NCBI GenBank assembly: GCA_945280365.1
Contig: CALYQD010000003.1
Span: 124,001 to 188,000 of the forward strand
Origin: an uncultured Apibacter sp.
Lineage (GTDB): Bacteria; Bacteroidota; Bacteroidia; Flavobacteriales; Weeksellaceae
Length of the DNA stretch: 64,000 nt
Direction of reading: 5' to 3'
Below the pieces are notes generated by a model. It saw nothing but the letters and a program-made list of their open reading frames with translations. It was not told the DNA's origin and ran no database searches. Positions 34,794-43,766 of this stretch are shown here, in pieces; the first letter of the stretch is position 1; every line of letters begins with the position of its first letter. The position numbers and the translations under genes are program-made.

Positions 34794-35000
34794 ACTTTTA
34801 TAATACTGCCTGAAACAAAAAACGTTATTTTTAAGCATTGACTTTTCCTTCAAATCTTTTTCATATTTTATCTTAATTCAAATATTTATATATAAGGAAA
34901 TTAAATTAGTATTTATAAATTTTTATATTTAGCTATTCGATCAACACTAAAAATTTGATAAATTACTTCTTAAACACTTATTTTTTTTACATTTTATACT

Positions 35001-35867
35001 TTAGCATATAGGTATATATATCTCAGTTATTAATTTCTCAGGCACAACTCTACCCGGATGATTTATATATTTTTCAAAAATAGGAGCATCACGCAATAAT
35101 AAATTATTGGCAGGTATTAAGTCAGCGTAAATGGTATTATAAACATCTCGAAAATATTTGTATGAACCTTTATAGAGAAACTTGGCAAATTTTCCGCCTT
35201 TAATTTCTTTAACTCCTATTTCTCCTTGAGGTTTTACATCATCTAATATAACGAGACAAACATCTGTTCTAAGTTTTTCCAAATAAGTTATTTTAGGATC
35301 GTCATAATAAATGCAGATATTTTCAATCTCTTCAGAGTATAGTTTATTACTCTTAACAAATTTCCATAAGCGTTTCCAAGTATCACTGAAATCCAATTCA
35401 CTATATTTCCCCGAAATACTAATATATATAACTTTCTTAGCAGGTATCTCAACAATCTTAGGCTTGTCAATATCTAACAGAATGTCTATATTTTCTTTAT
35501 CCTTTTTTTCAACTATATAATCTTTATTTTTCCTAAATTCAAGTGGAGTAATTTTATACAATTGCTTAAAGGCTTTCGAGAAAGATGATGGAATATCATA
35601 GCCAACCTTATATCCGATATCAGAAATTGGTAGGTCCGTATATCTTAATAATCTGGCAGCCTTTTCTAATCTTATTCTTATAATATAACTTCCTATAGGT
35701 TCTTTAAGAAAAGCTTTCGTTATCCGATGAAAATGATAGAGCGAAAAATGGCTCATTTCCGCCAATTTAGATAAATCAATTGTTTCATGTAAATGATTGT
35801 TTATATATTCAATAACAATATTCATTTGTTTTTGATATATCTCCTTCGTAGTTATTTTGAAGTTCAT
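35001..35867 (-). CDS. AraC-family regulator with GyrI-like effector domain
   Basis: A 288-residue regulator. The N-terminal ~105 residues hold the two AraC helix-turn-helices (IDLSKLAEMSHFSLYHFHRI and LPISDIGYKVGYDIPSSFSK, with the signature ending TPLEFRK). The C-terminal ~155 residues are a GyrI-like/AraC effector-binding domain (VEIPAKKVIYISISGKYSEL, GGKFAKFLYKGSYKYF, TEIYIPI), which binds small cationic or hydrophobic drugs in Rob/BmrR relatives. It is divergent from the TonB-dependent receptor operon, but 800 bases lie between them, so a regulatory link is uncertain. Confidence 0.88.
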   Translation of the reverse strand: MNFKITTKEIYQKQMNIVIEYINNHLHETIDLSKLAEMSHFSLYHFHRITKAFLKEPIGSYIIRIRLEKAARLLRYTDLPISDIGYKVGYDIPSSFSKAFKQLYKITPLEFRKNKDYIVEKKDKENIDILLDIDKPKIVEIPAKKVIYISISGKYSELDFSDTWKRLWKFVKSNKLYSEEIENICIYYDDPKITYLEKLRTDVCLVILDDVKPQGEIGVKEIKGGKFAKFLYKGSYKYFRDVYNTIYADLIPANNLLLRDAPIFEKYINHPGRVVPEKLITEIYIPIC

Positions 35868-36606
35868 ATTTATAAGCTCAGCAATTAATCAATTTATCAA
35901 CTGCTAAAATAAATATATTTTATAGAATGTTATTTTCCTATCTTGCTGATAAAAATCTTTAGCAGTTTAAAACAAAATCTTCGATGAATTATAATTTTAT
36001 ACTAATTTTCTTTATCAAGAGTTGTTAATACAAACACAAAAATTATAGATAAATAATATATACATTTCTAATTGCAATCATTCTTAAGTTATTCTATATT
36101 CATTTTTTACTTCAAGTAATCTCGTTATATTAAGATATAAGCTCTCAAATTATATAAATAATTGAAAACTATAATTTTATCTCTTATTTATTATATTTAT
36201 AAAATATTAACTATAATATATAAAATAAGATCATTAGATTTATATTTTTATAATAAAAATTATTTTTTAATATCATTAGAAATAATCTATAATAAAAAAA
36301 TTGTCTATTATTTAACTTATTAATTTGAACATATATATTTAGCTATCCTAATAATGCATAAAGTTTTAATCTTTATATTAAGCTATAAATATTTAAATTA
36401 ATAAAATAAAAATGACTTTAATTAGGTAATTTTAATATTCATTTATTTATTTTATATTTTATAAATGTAATTAAAATCATTTAATAATTTTGTTTATTAA
36501 AAATTATTATTATTTCAAAATGTTGATTTTTAATACATTAACATACTACACTAAAAATAATATAAAAATTTAATAATAAATATAGAATAATATAAAATAA
36601 ATTCTT

Positions 36607-36614
36607 TACATTTG
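36607..36614 (+). promoter_or_regulatory. -7 element of the TonB-dependent receptor operon
   Basis: TACATTTG, a perfect TAnnTTTG match, predicts transcription from about 36621, leaving a leader of some 55 bases. Confidence 0.6.
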
Positions 36615-36620
36615 ACATAA

Positions 36621-36641
36621 TTCCTACCTGTTAAGTAGGAA
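36621..36641 (+). promoter_or_regulatory. Perfect stem-loop at the predicted 5' end of the receptor mRNA
   Basis: TTCCTAC and GTAGGAA pair perfectly (7 pairs) around the loop CTGTTAA, exactly where transcription should begin. It is either a 5'-end stabilising hairpin or a binding site for a regulator dimer. Confidence 0.45.
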
Positions 36642-36675
36642 ATATTTATAAATAATTTAATGTATTAAATTTTTA

Positions 36676-39444
36676 ATGAAGAAAAATTTAAGTGGTAAAA
36701 GTTTAGTAGCAGTTTTTAGCATTTATTGTTCTTTATTATCTGCTCAAACGCTTGTTAAGGGTATTGTTCAAAATGATAAAAAAGAAAAAATAAAAGACGC
36801 CCAAATTTATATTGAGGAAAATGGGATGGAAACAAAAACAGATATCCACGGAGAATATGAATTTACGATTCCGAATGGTAATTATAAAATTATCATTATT
36901 ACTCCTGAAAATGATGAGATATCCGAGTTAATTAGCATAAATAATGAACCTCAAAAAATTGTAAATTTCACCATAAAAACTTACACTTTTGAAAATGTAG
37001 TAGTTACCGGTACGCGATCAAAACCAAGGACATTATTGGAATCTCCTACCCCTGTCGACATCATTGATGTAAAAAAAATGGCAGAAAATAATGCTCAAGT
37101 TAGTGTAAATCAGATTTTAAATTACGTAGCTCCATCCTTTACATCTACTACGCAATCATTAGGTGGTGGAACGGATATGACCGATCCTATATCATTAAGA
37201 GGAATGACACCCGATCAGGTTTTAGTATTGATTAACGGAAAAAGAAGGTATAATTCGGCATTATTAAATGTAAACGGTACCTTTGGAAAAGGTACTGTAG
37301 GAACCGATTTAAATGCCATTCCTATTTCATCTATAGACCGAATCGAAATATTAAGAGACGCCGCTGCAGCACAAAATGGCAGTGACGCCGTTGCAGGAGT
37401 AATTAATATAATATTGAAAAATACAATTAATAAATTTAACCTATGTATTACCGGTGGAGAATACATTAGCAAGAATGATGCTCAAGATAAAACTTCAAAG
37501 GATGGAGAATCCGTTCAAATTGGATTAAATTATGGTATTCCATTAAATTATAACGGAGGATATATAAATTTTTCTGCTTCTTTCGATAGAAGAAACCCTA
37601 CTAACAGAGGGGGAATATATCAGGGTACTATATATAAAGATTATTCAAATGGAATAGGCCAAGATAAATCCAATGAATTTCTTGAAAAAACACATACTTC
37701 TCGTAGAGATTATAGTTTAATCATAGGGCAATCGGAAGCTCTTAATAGCCAAGTTGCCTATAATGCTTATCTCCCATTATCCAAAAATACACAAATATAT
37801 TCTTTTGGAATTTTTGGATATAGAAATAGTACAGCTTCACAATTTTATAGATATCCGAATTCTGAAAATAATATTAAATCCATATATCCTTTAGGATTTA
37901 GGCCTCAATCAGAGGTAAGTATATACGACCGATCAGCAACTGTTGGAGTGAAATGTATACTACTGGGTTGGAATATGGAAATTAGTAATACTTTTGGACA
38001 AAATATATTTAACAATAAAGCCAAAAATACATTAAATGCTTCCTTGGGAGAAAATTCTCCGACAACATTTCAAGGAGGAAAATTAAAATTTACACAAGAA
38101 ATTGTCAATCTTGATTTTTCTAGGAAAATTAATTGGTTGTCGGACTTAGGATTAGCATGGGGCGGTGAATATAGATATGAAAGATATCAAATTATAGAAG
38201 GAGAAGAAGCTTCCTATGCTAATTATGCAATGGGAAAAGAAATCCTTAACCCAGATGGAAGTGTTGCCATCGTACCAGATATTAACGGTTCCATACCCAT
38301 AAAGTTTGGACCTGATGGAAAAACTCCATTATCTGGAGGAGCTCAGGGTGGCGCCGGATTCTCCCCTCTTAATTCCACGGATTCAAATAGAAATTCTTTA
38401 GCTGCATATGCAGATGCCGAAATTAATTTTAACAAATCCTTCCTTATTGACCTTGCCGGTAGATATGAATATTACAATGATTTTGGTTCAACGGTTAATG
38501 GAAAACTCGCATTACGATATAAAATAGCTAACTTTCTTAATATCCGAGGTTCCGGTAGTACCGGATTTCGTGCTCCATCTTTGCAGCAACGTTATTATTC
38601 TAGCACGGGAACTTCTTATGTTAATGGAAATATGTATGAAGTAGGTACTTTTACAAATGATAGTAAAGTCGCACATCTTTTAGGTATTCCAAAACTAAAA
38701 TCGGAAAAATCACAAAGCATAAGTGCAGGAATGACTTCCAAAGTCGGGCGATTTAATATCAGCCTTGATGGTTATTTTACCCGAATAAATGATAAAATTG
38801 TTTATACGGATTTATTTAGTGGAGATCCTAATGGATCAGATTCGGATAAAGAAATCTATCGCATTTTGCAACAAGCAGGAGCTCAAAAAGCTCGCTTTTT
38901 TGCCAATGCTGTAGATACCGAAACTAAAGGATTAGATGCTGTATTTTCTTATCATACAAATGTTGGACTTGGAAAAATATTTATTGACTTAGCAGGTAAT
39001 ATTTCCTACACCCAGCAAGTAGGTAAAATTCATACATCCAAACTTTTACAAGACAAAGAAGACATTTATTTCAGTAATTCCAGTAAAATGTATCTGGAAA
39101 ATGTTGTACCAAATCAAAAATTCAATATTTCTATTACTTATGCCATACAAAAATGGAATATTTTTATAAGAAATAATTATTTTGGGGGTGTTACAGAACC
39201 CTCTAATATAACATCTAATCAACAATATTATAATCCAAGATGGATAACAGATACTTCTATTACATATAAGGTAACTGACTTTTTAAAAATAACTGTAGGT
39301 TCAAATAATCTTTTTAACTGTTATCCTGAAAAAGTTGCGATAAACGCTAATAGTAATAATGGTCAATTTGTTTATTCTCGATATGTGAGCCAATTTGGCT
39401 TTAATGGTCGATATGTATTTACCCGATTAAATTTTAATTTATAA
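36676..39444 (+). CDS. TonB-dependent receptor
   Basis: A 922-residue outer-membrane importer driven by TonB-ExbBD. A signal peptide (to about residue 24, SAQTLVKG) precedes a carboxypeptidase-regulatory-like beta-sandwich (about 25-110), then the plug domain (VVVTGTRSKPRTLLESPTPV, ISLRGMTPDQVLVLINGKRR, DRIEILRDAAAAQNGSDAVA) and a 22-strand barrel (STGFRAPSLQQRYYSSTG is a typical barrel turn), ending in an aromatic strand (RYVFTRLNFNL). The plug and barrel are of the cobalamin/siderophore-receptor style and there is no SusD partner, so the substrate is probably a small molecule rather than a glycan. It leads a three-gene operon with spacings of 6 and 9 bases. Confidence 0.93.
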   Translation: MKKNLSGKSLVAVFSIYCSLLSAQTLVKGIVQNDKKEKIKDAQIYIEENGMETKTDIHGEYEFTIPNGNYKIIIITPENDEISELISINNEPQKIVNFTIKTYTFENVVVTGTRSKPRTLLESPTPVDIIDVKKMAENNAQVSVNQILNYVAPSFTSTTQSLGGGTDMTDPISLRGMTPDQVLVLINGKRRYNSALLNVNGTFGKGTVGTDLNAIPISSIDRIEILRDAAAAQNGSDAVAGVINIILKNTINKFNLCITGGEYISKNDAQDKTSKDGESVQIGLNYGIPLNYNGGYINFSASFDRRNPTNRGGIYQGTIYKDYSNGIGQDKSNEFLEKTHTSRRDYSLIIGQSEALNSQVAYNAYLPLSKNTQIYSFGIFGYRNSTASQFYRYPNSENNIKSIYPLGFRPQSEVSIYDRSATVGVKCILLGWNMEISNTFGQNIFNNKAKNTLNASLGENSPTTFQGGKLKFTQEIVNLDFSRKINWLSDLGLAWGGEYRYERYQIIEGEEASYANYAMGKEILNPDGSVAIVPDINGSIPIKFGPDGKTPLSGGAQGGAGFSPLNSTDSNRNSLAAYADAEINFNKSFLIDLAGRYEYYNDFGSTVNGKLALRYKIANFLNIRGSGSTGFRAPSLQQRYYSSTGTSYVNGNMYEVGTFTNDSKVAHLLGIPKLKSEKSQSISAGMTSKVGRFNISLDGYFTRINDKIVYTDLFSGDPNGSDSDKEIYRILQQAGAQKARFFANAVDTETKGLDAVFSYHTNVGLGKIFIDLAGNISYTQQVGKIHTSKLLQDKEDIYFSNSSKMYLENVVPNQKFNISITYAIQKWNIFIRNNYFGGVTEPSNITSNQQYYNPRWITDTSITYKVTDFLKITVGSNNLFNCYPEKVAINANSNNGQFVYSRYVSQFGFNGRYVFTRLNFNL

Positions 39445-39450
39445 TAAACC

Positions 39451-40143
39451 ATGAAAAAAATAATTTTAACCTTTAAAATACTATTCGGACTCTATTTGTC
39501 CGGACAGGTAAACACGGTATTGGAGCCCAAAGATTTCTTTCAAAAGCTAAATAATTCTAATGTTGTGATTTTAGACGTTCGCACACCAGAAGAATTTGAA
39601 ACCGGACATATTAAAAATGCAGTGGATTTAGATTACAGAAATGCAACTTTCAAAGATAAAATCAGAAAATTGGATCCTTCAAAAACCTATATGATTTATT
39701 GTAGATCTGGTGTGCGGTCTGCTTCAACAGTTGATTCTCTAAAAAATCTTGGATTTACTCATTTATATGATCTCAAAGGAGGAATAAACGCTTGGAAAAA
39801 AGAAAATCTTCCTGTTGTCGGAGAATCTGCTGATAAAATATCTAATGAAGATTTTAATAAAATAATTTCTTCTCATCGTATTGTGCTCATTGATTTTTAT
39901 GCACCTTGGTGCGGGCCTTGTTTAAAAATGGCACCTATGTTTAAAAAGTTAGCTGAAAAATATAAAAATAAAATAGAATTAATTAAGATCAATAGTGATG
40001 AAAACAGAAATTTATCTAAAGCGTTTATACAAGATGGTTTTCCTAAGCTAATTGCCTATAAAGATCAAAAAGCACAATGGGAAAAAGTAGGATTGATTGA
40101 CGAAGAAGAGCTTATACAAAGGATTGAAGATTTAATAAAATAA
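39451..40143 (+). CDS. Exported rhodanese-thioredoxin fusion
   Basis: A 230-residue protein with an N-terminal signal (MKKIILTFKILFGLYLSGQ). Residues about 25-120 form a rhodanese domain (VILDVRTPEEFETGHIKNAV, catalytic loop YCRSGVRSAS with its cysteine), and residues about 130-230 a thioredoxin domain with the active-site WCGPC in LIDFYAPWCGPCLKMAP. A sulfur carrier next to a disulfide reductant in one periplasmic protein suggests persulfide transfer or reductive repair; this is inferred. It lies 6 bases after the receptor and 9 bases before the amidohydrolase, so all three are co-expressed. Confidence 0.85.
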   Translation: MKKIILTFKILFGLYLSGQVNTVLEPKDFFQKLNNSNVVILDVRTPEEFETGHIKNAVDLDYRNATFKDKIRKLDPSKTYMIYCRSGVRSASTVDSLKNLGFTHLYDLKGGINAWKKENLPVVGESADKISNEDFNKIISSHRIVLIDFYAPWCGPCLKMAPMFKKLAEKYKNKIELIKINSDENRNLSKAFIQDGFPKLIAYKDQKAQWEKVGLIDEEELIQRIEDLIK

Positions 40144-40152
40144 ATTATACTT

Positions 40153-41331
40153 ATGAAAAAAACTTATCTCATCACAATTTTACTTTTTTCAATCAGCATA
40201 GGATATAGTTGTACTACCGCCGTAGTATCCGGTAAAGCTACTCCGGACGGTAGACCTATACTATATAAGAATAGAGATACGAACACTTTGCATAGTCGAT
40301 TAGTATATTCAACTTCTGGAAAATATTCTTTTATAGGAATGACCAATCCAAATGACCTAGAAAATAAAAATATTTTGAACGGTCATAACAGTGCCGGATT
40401 TGCCATTATGAATTCTGACAGCTATAATATAAATTATCCGGAAATAAAGGAAAATCAACGACGAGATGGTGAGATCATGAGACTTGCATTGGAAAGTTGC
40501 TCTACGCTGGAAGATTTTGAAAAACTACTCAATTCACTTTCCAAACCTTTACGTCTAAGTTCTAATTTCGGAGTAATAGATGCTCATGGTGGTGCAGCCT
40601 ATTACGAAACCGGAAATCTGGAATTTGTAAAATATGATGCCAATAATCCTGATATTGCTCCCTTCGGGTATATTATACGAACTAATTATTCTTTTTCGGG
40701 AAAACCCGAAGATGGTAAAGGATATAGTAGATATTTACAAGCACAAGAATTATTATATTCTTCTTCACTAACCAATTCGCTTACTCCAAAATTCTTTTTA
40801 CAAGATGTTTCAAGGAGTTTAGTTCATGGATTGACAAAAATTGACTTGAATAAGTATGATGAACAATTTTCCGCGTTCAGAGACTTTATTCCTCGCTATT
40901 TTACCGCATCCGTGGTTACCATACAAGGAGTGAAACCCACGGAATCTCCTTCGCTAACTACTTCATGGACAATTTTAGGAACCTCTTTAGGATCTGTAAC
41001 CATTCCCTTATGGCTAAACTCTAATAAAACCTTTCCTAAAGTATTGACCTCCGATTCAAAACAGGTTACCCCTATGGACGAATGGGCAAGTGCTATTAAA
41101 AAGAAATTATTTCCTATACAAAAAGGAGAAGGATCAGACTACATACATGTCCCTACTCTTTTGGTAATTAAACCGAAACTAATTTCTATTGAAAATGAAA
41201 TTATTCAAAGATGTGAATTAATTTTAAATGAATGGAGAAATAAAGATAAAATTAATGAAAAAGAATTGACCAATTTTTATTCTTGGATCGATACTTATAT
41301 CCATGAAAAATATCTTCCCTTGCTGAAGTAA
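40153..41331 (+). CDS. Ntn-type C45/penicillin-acylase-like amidohydrolase, exported
   Basis: A 392-residue protein with a signal peptide ending right before C20 (SIGYSCTTAVVSGKATPDGR). An N-terminal nucleophile cysteine followed by T-T-A-V-V-S-G and GRPILYKNRDTN is the signature of acyl-CoA:6-APA acyltransferase/linear-amide hydrolase relatives; signal cleavage could expose C20 directly as the nucleophile. Further conserved pieces are NGHNSAGFAIMNSDSYN and HGGAAYYETG. It could cleave an amide bond of a molecule brought in by the co-transcribed receptor, but C20 could instead be lipidated. Substrate unknown. Confidence 0.8.
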   Translation: MKKTYLITILLFSISIGYSCTTAVVSGKATPDGRPILYKNRDTNTLHSRLVYSTSGKYSFIGMTNPNDLENKNILNGHNSAGFAIMNSDSYNINYPEIKENQRRDGEIMRLALESCSTLEDFEKLLNSLSKPLRLSSNFGVIDAHGGAAYYETGNLEFVKYDANNPDIAPFGYIIRTNYSFSGKPEDGKGYSRYLQAQELLYSSSLTNSLTPKFFLQDVSRSLVHGLTKIDLNKYDEQFSAFRDFIPRYFTASVVTIQGVKPTESPSLTTSWTILGTSLGSVTIPLWLNSNKTFPKVLTSDSKQVTPMDEWASAIKKKLFPIQKGEGSDYIHVPTLLVIKPKLISIENEIIQRCELILNEWRNKDKINEKELTNFYSWIDTYIHEKYLPLLK

Positions 41332-41493
41332 AAATTTTCATTTCAAACATTTTATTATTTTAGATACACCTTTTACATTTTTAAAATAGTTATTTGGAGA
41401 ATGTAAATAGGTGTATTCTTTTCGTTCTGAAACAAACCTAGCCTATTTTATAAGTAAATATTAACTATATTTTTCGATTATAGCAAAAAAGTT

Positions 41494-41501
41494 TAAATTT
41501 G
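41494..41501 (+). promoter_or_regulatory. -7 element of the DUF4199-GT2 operon
   Basis: TAAATTTG, a perfect TAnnTTTG box, 13 bases before the ATG at 41515. Confidence 0.55.
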
Positions 41502-41514
41502 CTTTCATATCGAT

Positions 41515-42102
41515 ATGAAAAATAAACCTACACATTACGGATTATTATTGGCAGCAATAACCATTATATTATTTTTTGCTGTTTATCTCTTATATTTGGG
41601 AGAGGATTATTATATGATAAGTATAAAGGTAAATTTTTTTGTTCTTCCAGGTTTATATACTTTAACAGCATTGATTTTATTATATAAACTAACTAATCAA
41701 ACAAAATTACCTTTTTTAAAATGTTTGAGTTATTCATTTACAACGCTAGCTTTAGGAGGAACATTGTCATATATTTTCATAGCAATTTTTTTCAATTATA
41801 TAGATTTACATGCGCAACACTTATTATACAATCAGGGTATGAGTAAGCTTATGGAAAATCTTAATGCCGAGTATGCTACTATTCAAAATCCATCGGAGGA
41901 AATTACATCAAAGTACAATGAATACGTGTCTATTCTGAAATTGAGAATGGCAATGAATGAACCTTTTTTTACTTTTAAAAATTCATGCGTATTTTTAAGT
42001 GCACTTTTCTTTTTTTACTTTATAATATCCTTACTTTTGTCAATATTTTTTAGAACGAGATTACCTAATGCAACTTTCCATCGTCATTCCCCTGCTCAAT
42101 GA
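41515..42102 (+). CDS. DUF4199 membrane protein
   Basis: A 195-residue protein with four hydrophobic segments (around residues 8-27, 38-57, 70-92 and 157-178) and a polar stretch of about 60 residues before the last one. This layout and the following GT2 gene match DUF4199 proteins of Bacteroidota, which have no known function. Its last ~12 residues are encoded in the 35-base overlap with the next gene, in a different frame, so the two are translationally coupled. Confidence 0.75.
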   Translation: MKNKPTHYGLLLAAITIILFFAVYLLYLGEDYYMISIKVNFFVLPGLYTLTALILLYKLTNQTKLPFLKCLSYSFTTLALGGTLSYIFIAIFFNYIDLHAQHLLYNQGMSKLMENLNAEYATIQNPSEEITSKYNEYVSILKLRMAMNEPFFTFKNSCVFLSALFFFYFIISLLLSIFFRTRLPNATFHRHSPAQ

Positions 42103-43030
42103 GGCAGAATCTTTACAAGAATTATTGAATCGCATTCAAACCGTATGTGAAAAAGAAGGTTATACTTATGAAATCGTATTTGTTGATGATGGAAGTACTG
42201 ATTTATCTTGGAAAATTATTTCAGAATTTAGTCGATTATACCCGGAAGTAAAAGGTATTAAATTTGCTAAGAACTATGGAAAATCTCAAGCACTAAATGC
42301 AGCCTTTAAAGTTGTAAAAGGTGAGGTCATAATTACTATGGATGCAGATTTGCAAGATTTTCCAGAAGAAATTCCTGCACTTAGAAAAATGATTGTTGAT
42401 GATGGATTCGACTTAGTTTCGGGATGGAAGAAAAAAAGATATGATAATGTATTAACAAAAAATCTTCCTTCCAAACTGTTTAATAAAGCTGCCCAAATTA
42501 CTTCAGGAGTAAAATTACATGATTTTAATAATGGACTGAAAGCATATAGAAAAGAGGTAGCCAAAGCTATCGATGTCCACGGAGATATGCATCGTTATAT
42601 ACCCGTTTTAGCTAAAAATGAAGGATTTACTAAAATAACTGAAAAAGAAGTTCCTCACCAAGCCCGATTATATGGGAAATCGAAATTCGGTCCTAATCGA
42701 TTTGTTCGCGGTTTTCTTGATTTAATTACAGTATGGTTTATGTCAACGTTTGGAACAAGGCCTATGCACTTTTTTGGATTTATCGGTACCTTAATGTTTA
42801 TTATAGGATTTTTTTCTTCAGCTTGGCTTGGAATAAGCAAATTGATAAAAGTATGGAAAAAAATACCAGCTCAACTGATAACGAATGATCCATTATTTTA
42901 CATAGCTTTGACCATGATGATTTTGGGAACATTATTATTTATTGCCGGATTTTTAGGGGAACTAATTGTTCAATTGAAGCGTAGAAAAAAGGACGATTAT
43001 ACAATCTCTAAATACTTAAATATAGATTAA
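42068..43030 (+). CDS. Polyprenyl-phosphate glycosyltransferase (GT2, DPM1/GtrB-like)
   Basis: A 320-residue GT-A transferase with two C-terminal membrane helices (about 232-258 and 275-300). The N-terminus reads MQLSIVIPLLNEAESLQ; donor/metal motifs are VDDGSTD and TMDADLQDFPEE (DxD), and GKSKFGPNRFVRGFLDLI is the conserved acceptor-side segment of DPM1-like enzymes. It would put a sugar on undecaprenyl phosphate at the inner membrane. Its start overlaps DUF4199 by 35 bases, and the downstream lipoprotein begins one base after its stop. Confidence 0.9.
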   Translation: MQLSIVIPLLNEAESLQELLNRIQTVCEKEGYTYEIVFVDDGSTDLSWKIISEFSRLYPEVKGIKFAKNYGKSQALNAAFKVVKGEVIITMDADLQDFPEEIPALRKMIVDDGFDLVSGWKKKRYDNVLTKNLPSKLFNKAAQITSGVKLHDFNNGLKAYRKEVAKAIDVHGDMHRYIPVLAKNEGFTKITEKEVPHQARLYGKSKFGPNRFVRGFLDLITVWFMSTFGTRPMHFFGFIGTLMFIIGFFSSAWLGISKLIKVWKKIPAQLITNDPLFYIALTMMILGTLLFIAGFLGELIVQLKRRKKDDYTISKYLNID

Positions 43031-43031
43031 T

Positions 43032-43742
43032 ATGAAAAATTTTTTTCGTTACAGCATTTTATCTACCATATCTTTTCTGATTATTTCTTGCTCTCGTTCT
43101 ATTAAGGGTGAAGGAGAAATAATCAATAAAGAAATAAAAATCAGCCAAATTAAAGAAATTTCCGCACATGGTTCTTACAGACTCATTTATTTGTATGATA
43201 TATATAGTCCTAGAATAGTTATAGAGTCATATAAGAACTTAATTGAAAATCTAAAAATAGAAGATTCTAATGGAAAGCTTTCCATTTCTGAATCCCGAAA
43301 AGTATCTAATCCTGATCTTTACAACATTTACCTCTACAACAAACAAATTGAAAAGTTTGATATACATGATAATGTACATGTTGATATAAATACTCAATTA
43401 AGAGTTTCAAAATTAACTATAAATCTTGATGATACTACAAAGTTTATAGCTAATACCGTTATAGCAAATGATATAAATGTTCAATTAAAAAATGATGCTA
43501 AAATTAACCTTAGAGGATCAAGTAATAATCTTACTTTATTAGCGCATGATTCCAGTGATTTTACAGCACCGTTTCTTGAATTATCTGAAGCTCAAGTTGA
43601 GCTTTCAGACGTTGCTAATGCCGAATTAGCTGTTAAAAGCAAATTACAAGGAAAAATATCTGATAATACAAAACTAACTGTCATTGGAAATCCCGCTAAA
43701 AATATTCAACAAAAAGACTTAGCTGCTATAAATTTTAAATAA
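43032..43742 (+). CDS. GIN-domain (DUF2807) lipoprotein
   Basis: A 236-residue protein with a lipoprotein signal (SILSTISFLIISC, cysteine at about residue 17). The rest is a repetitive beta-helix with regularly spaced hydrophobics and phrases such as VELSDVANAELAVKSKL and QGKISDNTKLTVIGNP, characteristic of the head GIN/DUF2807 domain of Bacteroidota. A surface or periplasmic role is likely; the activity is unknown. It is one base after the GT2 stop and 24 bases before the phosphohexomutase, so the four genes from 41515 probably form one operon. Confidence 0.8.
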   Translation: MKNFFRYSILSTISFLIISCSRSIKGEGEIINKEIKISQIKEISAHGSYRLIYLYDIYSPRIVIESYKNLIENLKIEDSNGKLSISESRKVSNPDLYNIYLYNKQIEKFDIHDNVHVDINTQLRVSKLTINLDDTTKFIANTVIANDINVQLKNDAKINLRGSSNNLTLLAHDSSDFTAPFLELSEAQVELSDVANAELAVKSKLQGKISDNTKLTVIGNPAKNIQQKDLAAINFK

Positions 43743-43766
43743 TTATAAAATTAACATTTATATTAT

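Larger units (their letters stand above)
35868..36675. other. Long AT-rich intergenic region
   Basis: About 800 bases between the divergent AraC regulator and the receptor operon. No open frame or gene remnant is visible on either strand; the only clear elements are the promoter box and short palindrome at its right end (36607-36641). Confidence 0.55.
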
